Positions 29,812 through 37,438 of a DNA stretch of 37,438 nucleotides are shown in pieces. The stretch is from NCBI GenBank assembly GCA_943704425.1, contig CALSCP010002121.1:1-37438 (forward strand). The letters are read 5' to 3'. The DNA is from Ministeria vibrans ATCC 50519. Taxonomy: Eukaryota > Opisthokonta > Filasterea. Within the stretch, counting starts at the first letter, position 1; each line of letters starts with the position of its first letter. The translations under genes were made by a program, and so were the position numbers. The notes beneath the pieces were generated by a model. It did no database searches and was not told the DNA's origin. It saw only the letters and a list, made by a program, of their open reading frames with translations.

Positions 29812-31929
29812 TTTGTTATTATTTGCAATGGGTAACATATGTCACTCAATCAAATATATATTAACAGTGTGTATATCATCGCCAAAGTCACTCATACTCA
29901 CTATTTACAGCCCCTTCCCGGCGCATCTCTCGTTCTGGACCCGACCAGCGGCCTTCCCGTCTTTCAAGGGACCACTCCCGTCCAGTTCACCGTCATGATC
30001 TCTCGTAAGGTTGCCTCCTCCGGCAAAGGCGGTCGCATCGTGGCCTATGGTCATGGTCTCTTTGGCGATCAGAATGAAATCACTCAGGATTATCTCCAGG
30101 AAAACGTAACTATTGCCATCTGACTTATTTTCTTCGATTTTCATGGAGAACAATCATAGATTGTCAGGGTCACAATCATAGATTGTCAGGGTCACAATCA
30201 TAGATTGTCAGGGTCACAATCATAGATTGTCAGGGTCACAATCATATATTGTCAGGGTCACAATCATAGATTGTCAGGGTCACAATTATAGATTGTCAGA
30301 GTCACAATCATAGATTGTCAGGGTCACAATCATCGATTGTCAGGGTCACAATGATATTATTATACAATATTAAGACTCTCGTCATGCCACTATGCATGCT
30401 ACATTTTCCCATTTAGGCGGATTCCTACGGGTGGGTTATGGGCGCAGCTGACTGGTGGGGACTGTGTAAGGATGATCTTCCTTCTCTTGTTTACATGATT
30501 GCTGTAAATGCTTCAAATTTCCATATTCTTCCCGATCGCACAAGTCAGGTAAAAACTTGTTTGTTGTCTATTGAATTTTACTCTCATTCTCACATTGCAC
30601 TCTCACTCTCTCATTACACACTGGCAGCCTTTGCTCTTCCTCTCATTCTCATATCCTTCTCATACATTTTCACTTACTTCCTCTCACTTTCATTCTCATT
30701 CTCTCTCTCTCGTTTTTATACTCGGTTATGTTAATTACACTCTCACTCACTCTCATTCTTTGACACGCTCTGTTGGTCTCACAGGGAATCATTAACCAGC
30801 TGAGTCTGATGACCCTCATGCGCTCGGATCGGTTCAATCGTGATCCCGCAGTCATATACAACGGAGTTTCTGCTTTTGACAAGACCCGCACAAATTACTT
30901 TGGCAATTCCTGTGGTGGAATTCTCGTAAGTCTTTCTTATTTTAATTCTTTTTCAAGTCGTTGGCTTTTTGCGCCCTCTTTTGTTTTGAATGTTGTTTCC
31001 GCACATTGATTACTTGATCCACTCACTCTGCATCTCACACTCAATGTGTCATTCACGCCCTCTCTCTTTTACGCGCTCTCACTGAGAGTGACACATTCTA
31101 CACCTTTCGTTCTCACTCGAAAAACAGTGTTGCACTGACCATTTTTAAAAAATACCCTACGAAAAAAAGCAAAAACTTTTCACTCGTACCATTCAACCAC
31201 TCAATCACAGTCAGATATACACTAATAACAACTCTTTATTCCCATTTCACAGGGGGGGCTGTACATGTCACTGACAACAGAGGTGACGGCGGGTGTGCTG
31301 GGGGTTCCTGGCCTGCCCTTTGGCATGCTCCTTCCGCGCAGTTTGGACTTTGTGGCTCTCTATGATCTCATTAAGATTCGCTGGTTGGATCCTTTTGACC
31401 GCTATTTCCTCCTTGTTGGAATGCAGGTGAAAGTCGAGAAATTTCCACAAAAATACTATAGACTCATATTCTCTATTCCTTTTTTTTTTAGTTGCTGTGG
31501 GATCGGGGTGAGCCGGCGGGATTTATGAACCACATCACACACAACCCACTGCCCAACACACCGGCGCACCGCATTCTCATCCAGCATGGCCTGGGCGATG
31601 CGCAGGTGACCTACTTAGCAGCATATTCGATGGGCCGCACTGCCAACTGCAGCATGTTCCCCAACAACGTCCACGAGAAGAACGAGACCCTCTTTGGCTT
31701 CCCGACTGTGCACGCTGCCGCCGCCATCGACACCAACATGATTGTCACCTTTGACTTCAATGCCCTTCCCGTCTCTCCTTACAACATTCCCGCTGCAAAG
31801 TCCACCGACACCCATGGGAAGACCCGTCGCGATCCAAGGGGACGCGACCAAATGAACGCTTTCTTCGAGTCGGGTGGCCATTCCATTCCGGACACCTGCA
31901 ACGGCAAAGGCTGTGTTCCTCTTAATTAG
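29418..31929 (+). CDS. alpha/beta hydrolase, bacterial-lipase-like; 5' end probably missing
   Basis: Six exons (29418-29567, 29911-30105, 30417-30548, 30785-30925, 31253-31426, 31492-31929) join in frame to 409 residues plus stop. The first can be read as starting after an acceptor (AATAG|GAA) or at ATG 29433, which would give 404 residues. Catalytic features: oxyanion loop AYGHGLFG, nucleophile elbow FGNSCGGILGG (Ser196 from ATG 29433), acid in HGLGDAQV, and His in SGGHSIPD. The fold and the leading RLVHMRDDA...IIGEFMVPYY segment resemble a family of large secreted or periplasmic hydrolases best known from bacteria, in which this segment is preceded by an N-terminal domain. No signal peptide is present here, and there is no space for upstream exons before the GA tract. 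The substrate is unknown. Confidence 0.75.
29741..29811 (+). repeat. (TTA)n microsatellite in hydrolase intron 1
   Basis: About 23 uninterrupted TTA units between exons 1 and 2 of the hydrolase gene. A (CA)n-like run lies upstream at about 29651-29670. Confidence 0.95.
30150..30347 (+). repeat. nine-copy 22-nt tandem repeat with a hairpin in every unit
   Basis: Each unit is ACAATCATAGATTGT followed by CAGGGTC. Nine head-to-tail copies fill most of the 311-nt intron 2 of the hydrolase gene; six are identical and three carry one or two substitutions. The first 15 nt are a perfect 6-bp inverted repeat around a 3-nt loop. A degenerate tenth copy starts at 30348. Confidence 0.95.
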
Positions 31930-32065
31930 TGATCTGTGTGTGATGAAGCCTATAATTAATTAGAAGAAGAAGAAAAAATTAAGATAAGATGATTATTATT
32001 CACGTAATAAGATTCACTCAAGTGACTCAACTCATTTATTTCTTAATCATTTCAAAGTTTTTGTC

Positions 32066-32272
32066 ATGACCGGTTCACGGGCACCTCCAGCGCCACCTGA
32101 ACCGGCTATGCTCTCTTCGGCGCTCACGCCTGGAGCGGTGTTCACGGTACGCTGTCGAATCAATCTCAACCTGTCAAAACTTTTCCCTCTCACTCTTCGC
32201 CTCCCTCTCTCTCCTGCTCCTTCCTCAGGGATCCCAAACCTCAACAATGTCATCTTTTGGTAAGGGACACTG

Positions 32273-32307
<35 letters not shown>

Positions 32308-32963
32308 TCTGTCTCTCTCTTTTGAACTTGCGCTCGTTTGTCTGATTTGACAGATATCAAGATGGAGCTGAAGCAGGTTGACATCGGCGAGTCCTACTTG
32401 TGTGGATATCTCACCATAGACGGCCTCAGCGTTGCGGCGCCGAGTCTCACAACGTTTTGGGAAGGTAGAGAGTCACAAATGTGTCAGAACCTGTCAGAAC
32501 ATCAACATAACATACCATCAACACTCCTTCTGCTCAGGCGAGATCATAGGCGAGCGGTATCCGTTTGCAACGCGCAAATGGAACGCTACCGAGGCAACCG
32601 ACAGAGCTCACTGGGAACGGCTCGCGCCGTTTGAGGCGAAAATGTTTTCGGATGTGTATCCCTTTCACACTGCCCGACACGTCTTTATGCGCTGGAAAGA
32701 AATTTTCATGGTTCCCGATCATCACGTGTGCTCTGTCAGCGGTGCTTCCTTCAAAGGGTTCTACTATGTGGTTTTTGACAGGTATATTTAGAAATGGAGC
32801 GTACTTTTGATGGAAGCGAACCCCTTACGTACGTCTTACTTCACTTATTAGGGTCACTTCAACGTTTCAGGGTCTGTACTATGACACTGACTGCGAAAAG
32901 TATCAGAAACTGTCTCTCTCATCTGTGCCGCGAAGGGATTTTGCTTGCTTTTCGTATCAGTAG
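32066..32963 (+). CDS. GID4: GID4/VID24, substrate receptor of the GID/CTLH ubiquitin ligase
   Basis: Five exons (32066-32146, 32229-32259, 32354-32464, 32538-32781, 32852-32963) join in frame to 192 residues. Diagnostic blocks: GAVFTGSQTS, VDIGESYLCGYLTIDGLS, LTTFWEGEIIGERYPFATRKW, RHVFMRWKEIFMVPDH and SGASFKGFYYVVFDR. GID4 is a small beta-barrel that recognises N-terminal proline degrons and delivers substrates such as gluconeogenic enzymes to the GID/CTLH E3 complex. This version lacks the long N-terminal extension of the human protein and the C-terminus is short (YQ end), but the barrel seems complete. A 31-nt exon 2 and (CT)n runs in intron 2 are notable. A CACTCAAGTGACTCAAC element lies about 35 nt upstream of the start. 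Confidence 0.92.
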
Positions 32964-33446
32964 CTGCGTGGTCGCTGCGTGGTAGCTGCGTTGGTCCTTG
33001 TGTATTTGATAGTGTACAGAATTCATACTGCGTCAAAATTATTATTCATAATAATTCTTTTCTGAACTCTGAGCGAGTGAGCGTCAATAGCTCAACTGAG
33101 TCAACTCATGATTCCTTTATTGCAATGTAATTATTATCGGCAAACGATCATACACGTTTAGTAACACTATTAAATGTCACCTAGCTACGAGAGAGGCATT
33201 TGCACAAGTATAGATTGATCATATCACTGATGCGTACGTACACTCGTACCACGTTGTACAGATAAGTGAGTGAGATAACTCATAACAGAGAGGTCAGAGA
33301 CAAGCCTCATAGTCGCCAAATCTCATAAACACAAATGAGACTGATTCTTATTGCCAGATAATGAAATAATAATAATATTTTACAAATTAATACTTTAACT
33401 TAATACAATATTGTTCTTCACTTCAAAAACTTGTCCTCGACTAACG
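32964..33446. promoter_or_regulatory. 480-bp spacer before the claudin-like gene
   Basis: AT-rich region with no supported gene. It contains GAGCGTCAA at 33079-33087 and ACTGAGTCA at 33095-33103, the same pair as upstream of the USP and CobW genes but about 350 nt from the next start. An ATTATTATTCATAATAAT inverted repeat lies near 33040-33056. The 3' UTR of GID4 and the promoter of the next gene should be here. Confidence 0.35.
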
Positions 33447-33838
33447 ATGAAGTCGCTGATCAGCGTACGAGAGCGAGCCATCTGGACGGTGCTTGCCAAC
33501 CTCCTGACGGCAACCTGGCTGCTCGTGGCGGTGTCTGGCAACGGCTGGGCAAAAGACGACAATATGATCTTCTCGCCGACTGGCGAAGCTTTTATCGGGG
33601 TACGACACATGCCATGACTCCCCCCTCTCCTCCCCCTGGGCCTACCTAGCCTCCATTCCAAGCACAGTTGCCCTCATTATTCCAAGTCGGTATTTTTAAG
33701 CTCGTTTTTTGGTCAAGCGGCTTCTTCTCCCTCGCCTGTCCACGCGACGCCTCTTCTCTGCCCAAGAACTGCAGCGCCCTATGAAATAGACTCATTTGAC
33801 GCCTCCCTGCCCTCCTTTGATCTCTTGTCTTCGTCTTT

Positions 33839-33873
<35 letters not shown>

Positions 33874-34616
33874 AAATGCTCTGCAACGAAACGCGGCGTA
33901 AACTGCCGAGCCGCCGCACGCGCGCTGTCTCGCACTCGAACATTCGTCCCAAGGCTGCATGCGGCGCCCTTCGCATGCAATAGTGCGTTGTTTGTGTCCG
34001 GGCAGTCGTTGGTTCAGCAGCGACGCGTCAAGTGTTGAAAGTGGGCCGTCTTGTTGTCCTTGCGTTCTCTTGTTCTCTTGGGGGTCATCGAAATTTCCCT
34101 TGTTGTGCTCGCGCTCTTTTTGCCTCCGCTCTTCTTTACACACATGCACACATCTTTGACTAATCATTATTATATGTACCCTTTATTGTTCTAATAATAA
34201 TTAATTTTACATTATATACTTTGTAGTTATGGAATGTGTGCTTTAAGAGCGCGTTACAAGACTGTCGCTCTACCGAGGATGTGTACAATGTGGCGAGTTT
34301 CTGGACGGGAACGCGTGCGATGATTCTGATTGCAACGCTTGCGGGTCTTGCCTCGCTTGTGTTTGGAGTGTTTTCCATTGCGTACCCGAAGCGTTGGATT
34401 TTCCAGGTGATCATTGTCACCGGATTTGTGGCGTGGTTCTTTTGTTTAATTGGCGCTGCCGTCTGGTCGGCCAACTGGAAGGACGGGTTCACACGAACGA
34501 CGGGTGTTGTGTCGCTGTCGTGGGCCTTTGCCTTTAGCTGGGTGGCGGCCGTCTTTGGTGCAATCACCAATGCAATGTACATCTTCTGGGTGTACGGCGA
34601 GCTTGACAAGGCGTGA
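33447..34616 (+). CDS. claudin/PMP22-like four-transmembrane protein
   Basis: Two exons (33447-33599, 34227-34616) join in phase to 180 residues. The start is the first ATG of the frame. Four hydrophobic segments are visible: about residues 11-30 (WTVLANLLTATWLLVAVSG), 80-103, 111-133 and 143-165. The first extracellular loop carries the family signature W...GLW..C........C: GNGW, then FIGLWNVCFKSALQDC. This W-GLW-C-C pattern defines the claudin/PMP22/EMP/stargazin superfamily, best known from animals as tight-junction and membrane-organising proteins. In this organism the role is unknown. The 627-nt intron is the longest in the window and cuts the GLW motif between G and L. The loop is short, and the C-terminus (GELDKA) has no obvious PDZ ligand. 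Confidence 0.75.
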
Positions 34617-34719
34617 GAGGGAGGGAGAAAGAGAGAGAGAGAGTGTGTGTGTGTGAGCATAAACCATAATTAATTAATGTACCTGAACAGGAGGGGAGAA
34701 AAAGAGAAGAATAATAATA

Positions 34720-34755
<36 letters not shown>

Positions 34756-34885
34756 TTTATTACGTCGTCATTTGTACATAATTTTTAGTTTAGGATGAAT
34801 AGGGTCCCAGTCTTTCAGATAATGAAATAAAACAATACTAATTACTTCTTATTGACAAACAAAAGTCACAGTCAAAAACAAACAG
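34617..34885. other. convergent 3' spacer with microsatellites
   Basis: A GA/GT run follows the claudin-like stop (34620-34656) and an (ATT)n run with an inverted AATAATAATAATTATTATT lies at about 34710-34755. AATGAAATAAAAC near 34820 could be a poly(A) signal. No gene is supported. Confidence 0.5.
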
Positions 34886-35721
34886 TCATCTGCGCTTCTT
34901 CTTGCGACGCCTCTCGTTGATCTTTCGAATCAACTCAGCCGGAGTGGGTTTTGCCTTGGGCACTTTCACCGTCTTGGCCCTTGCCCTTCTCTTGGGTTCC
35001 TTCTTTGGCTCAGACATTGGCGTTGAAGTGGTGCTTTTCTTCCGTTGAATGCGCACTTTAAACTGCGGATCCCCTCCATCACTGTCATTGTCGTCAAGAC
35101 TGCTCAGACTGCTGCTACTGTTGCTGTAGTAACCACCAACACCATCACCCCGAACAGTACTCGTCCACTCGACAAACTGCTTTCGTCTCTTGACGACCCG
35201 TCCCGATCGAGCTGTTACCACCACAACTGCTGAGTCATTGTCGCTGCTACACGCCGCCGTCTGTTTCTTCAGCGCTCGGGCCGATGACGATGCGACCACA
35301 ACGGAATCATCATCACTGCTTCGCTGTCGTTTGCTGCCTGTCGTCTGTTTCTTCACCGCTCGGGCCGATGACGATGCGACCACAACGGAATCACCATCAC
35401 TGCTTCGCTGTCGTTTCCTTCCCATTTGTTCACCGATGCTGTCCCTTGCAACGCTGTCTTCATCGCCGTGACATTTCTGTTGCATGGCTCGCTGTACCGT
35501 CGTTGACTCTTGACGCACACCGTCCTCTTCCCCACTACCACTCTCAGTGACCGCCCAGTCTGAGTCGTCGTTTGCTTCCTCCTCTTCTACGTCTTGCTCT
35601 TCTTCTTGCTGTTGTTGTGGCTTCCTCGCCCGTGGACATCCATTGCCATCAAACTCAAACCGACCCGTCGCACACATGGCTCGATACACCTGCTCGCGAA
35701 TGTACTCCTCCACCACCAGAC
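34886..35721 (-). CDS. orphan 3' exon of a disordered, basic, probably nuclear protein
   Basis: A single minus-strand open exon of 278 codons after an acceptor (TTTGTTTAG) at 35722. The entry phase needs one base from the previous exon. It begins LVVEEYIREQVYRAMCATGR, an amphipathic helix that reads like the end of a folded domain. The rest is low complexity: Gln/Glu runs, acidic Ser-rich stretches, two near-identical copies of a KRQRSSDxDSVVVASSSARA repeat, and a Lys/Arg-rich end (ELIRKINERRRKKKRR) that would act as a nuclear localisation signal. I do not recognise the gene. The preceding exon is missing: the DNA upstream is a GA tract and then a TLC-domain gene whose phase does not match. 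Confidence 0.55.
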
Positions 35722-35898
35722 CTAAACAAAGAAAGTTTGAGAGAGTTTGAGAGAGACGAGGAGGGGAAAAGAGCAAAGAAACAAAGAGAGAGAGAGAGAG
35801 TTTGACAGAGAGTTTGAGAGAGAGCTTGAGAGAGTTTGAGAGTTTGAGAGAGCTTTTGAGAGAGTTTGAGAAAGAGAGAGCTTGAGAGAGTCTGAGAG

Positions 35899-35985
<87 letters not shown>

Positions 35986-36179
35986 AACAATGTGATAGAG
36001 AGAGAGAGAGAGAGAGAGGAGGGAGAAAGAAACAATGTGATAGGGGGAGAGAGGAGGGAGAAAGAAAAAAAGTGATAAGTGATAGAGACGCACAGAGAGA
36101 AACAAAGCACAGAAACAAAGTGACAAAGCAAAGTGATTGAGAGAAATAAGAGTGAGGGAGTGAGACTTTGGCTTTGTAC
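35722..36179. repeat. second long GA-rich tract and minisatellite between two gene fragments
   Basis: GTTTGAGAGA-type units (35735-35905) lead into an uninterrupted (GA)n run (about 35905-35980). Copies of the GAAACAATGTGATAGAGAGA minisatellite follow (35980-36130). On the strand of the flanking gene fragments the whole stretch is pyrimidine-rich. No exon-like frame with splice sites was found inside it. Confidence 0.9.
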
Positions 36180-37104
36180 GTTGATGACAGTGAATCCAAT
36201 AAATCCCATAATGTGATGAATGAGAGTTTGTTTGGTGAGCGAATTCCATCCAAAAGCACTAAAAATAAAAAAAAATGTGAAAACTGCTGACACCGATTTT
36301 TGGTTGTTTTGCTCACTTGAGGTTTGTGAGAATAGTGAAAAGGTCTGATACAAGATAGCCTGTTGTGATGGAGAAACTAATACGGAGAATATCTGAGGTG
36401 ACAGTGGCGGGAGATGCAAAAGCGTCTAGGCATAAAAATAACAATAACAATAAAATAATTAATAACAATAACAATATTATTGACTCGACGAGTGTCTGTG
36501 AGTTTTTGCTGGTGCATTTACCCGCCACTGTAAAGAGCGCCCAGGCGTCTAGTGCAGACGCTACCAGTGCATGTACACTAGAAACCACTCTGCGCATCAA
36601 AAAACATACAGGTTTAGAGATGTGGAATGAACATGAAGTCATCATAATTATAAATTATTATTATTATGTAGAATAAGAAACGATTCAAAGAGAAGATTTG
36701 AGGAGAGGAAATCACATCTTGAGAAAGATCACAGGGCGTCTAAAGGGCAGCACAGAGGGGTCTCGAAAGACCACCCCGACAGAGTGCTCGCCCCGCCGTG
36801 CTCTCCAGGCTTTCATCACAATCGTAAAATGGTACTCTAAAGTTTTTTGGGAGGTTGGGTTGATGTGGAAAAAGTACCTTGAATTCCAGTCGACACGCTG
36901 CGTGTCCTTCAAATCCGAGTAGGGTTTTCGTATTAAGGCACCTAGAGGAAGAGTATGGGAGGAAGCGATTGGGGAAAAGGTCGCTGTGGAGGGCGTACGA
37001 GAGAGCGGCGTCGAAATGAAGAAGAGCGCTTGCCAGAAAAGGCAGGACAGCGTGGAGATGGTGTAGTGACTGTCGGCCGAGGGAAGTTGTAACATATCCA
37101 GCAT
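36180..37104 (-). CDS. TLC-domain membrane protein (TLCD4/TMEM56-like), 5' half only
   Basis: Exons 37104-36999, 36941-36878, 36589-36522, 36425-36317 and 36258-36180 join in frame to 142 residues and end at a donor (AAC|GTACAA). The first intron (57 nt) is a multiple of three without stop codons, so its splicing is tentative. The TLC signature is clear: RVDWNSR-VVSSVHALVASALDAW, GYLVSDLFTIL and TLIHHIMGF with the conserved His pair. TLC proteins are multispan ER or plasma-membrane proteins linked to ceramide synthesis or lipid sensing. TLCD4/TMEM56 types are small, about 260 residues. Here the last three or so membrane helices are missing: after the donor comes only GA-rich repeat, then an exon of the wrong phase and character. 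Confidence 0.7.
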
Positions 37105-37237
37105 AGTCGGTTTTAAAAAATGAAATTGATTATTTTTGTTTATGTGATCGCTTTTAGTAAATCAAAGACAACGACACAACAAGAGGAAAAAAATATAGTT
37201 CGAATAATTGAAAATTCAGAGCGTGCATCGAAATGCT

Positions 37238-37438
37238 TCATTGTGTAGCCCACTTTCGAAATTGAGCGGGCGCTTTCTCATGCTCATACAAAATCATCAA
37301 CTCACTCTCAATCTCACTCTCCTCCACTCCCTCTCTCTCCAAGGCACTCCGCACTGCCTTCTCGTACACAGATCGCCATTGACTTTCCTCCGACGCGAAT
37401 AGATCACTGTGACATCGACGAAGGTGGCGAGGGAGAGT
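37238..37438 (-). CDS. 3' end of an unidentified gene running off the window
   Basis: An open minus-strand frame enters at the window edge and runs 66 codons to TGA at 37240-37238. The encoded end is charged and helical (LFASEESQWRSVYEKAVRSA... to FRKWATQ). It has no stop for its whole length and a balanced composition, which supports coding. I do not recognise the family. Its stop lies about 130 bp upstream of the TLC start, same strand. Confidence 0.5.
   Translation of the reverse strand, partial: TLPRHLRRCHSDLFASEESQWRSVYEKAVRSALEREGVEESEIESELMILYEHEKAPAQFRKWATQ

Noticed and set aside
30150-30347. CRISPR-like array of palindromic repeats
   Set aside because: The units are directly adjacent without variable spacers and lie in a eukaryotic intron; it is a tandem satellite.
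33646-34167. 173-codon minus-strand frame in the claudin-like intron with a Lys run
   Set aside because: The Lys run is just the A30 tract, and no motif or splice support exists; kept only as a possible retroposon remnant.

Overview
This is nuclear DNA of a eukaryote. Almost every gene is split by GT-AG introns, mostly 50-300 nt, and the exon phases close exactly wherever I joined them. All three standard stop codons are used, spacers are AT-rich, and no operon or Shine-Dalgarno logic is visible. The gene set (CFAP53, RPB11, NIP7, GRWD1, GID4, SDHAF4, an EST1/SMG7-like protein, a GOST-type seven-TM protein, a claudin-like protein, a plant/fungal-style SLC4 transporter) points to a flagellated, probably unicellular protist outside plants and fungi. 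I cannot name the lineage. Coordinates of split genes run from start codon to stop codon; exons are listed in the evidence.

Layout. 0.3-1.9 kb (-): a six-exon protein with a PD-(D/E)xK-like motif, Crinkler-like in outline. 3.2-5.6 kb (+): SLC4/BOR1-type anion or borate transporter that lacks its first membrane segments. 5.9-11.5 kb (+): 1503-residue ubiquitin-specific protease with a MYND finger inside the catalytic domain. 11.8-14.0 kb (-): EST1/SMG7-like protein, divergent from an M20 acetylornithine-deacetylase-like enzyme (14.2-16.3, +). 16.6-18.3 (+): CobW/COG0523 GTPase, convergent with RPB11 (18.4-18.9, -). 19.1-20.7 (-): GOST seven-TM protein, divergent from an MSS116-like DEAD-box helicase (20.8-22.9, +). 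23.0-23.4 (-): SDHAF4. 23.7-24.8 (-) and 25.1-26.9 (+): NIP7 and GRWD1, a divergent pair of 60S-assembly factors. 27.0-28.8 (+): CFAP53. 29.4-31.9 (+): alpha/beta hydrolase. 32.1-33.0 (+): GID4. 33.4-34.6 (+): claudin/PMP22-like four-TM protein. 34.9-37.4 (-): an orphan 3' exon, the 5' half of a TLC-domain protein, and the 3' end of a gene that leaves the window.

Most of the window is housekeeping content (ribosome assembly, transcription, RNA decay, protein turnover, transport) packed densely, with divergent promoters of 120-270 bp and one head-to-tail gap of 64 bp. The unusual parts are the repeats. Two long GA-rich tracts (about 28.93-29.35 and 35.73-36.13 kb) each sit between gene fragments that do not fit together, which suggests assembly misjoins or real rearrangements. 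A GTGATAGAGAGA...AAACAAA minisatellite is scattered through several introns, and a 22-nt hairpin-forming tandem repeat fills one intron. The most interesting proteins are the Crinkler-like nuclease-fold protein, the claudin-like protein and the N-terminally short SLC4 transporter. I found no transposon, CRISPR array, tRNA or rRNA.
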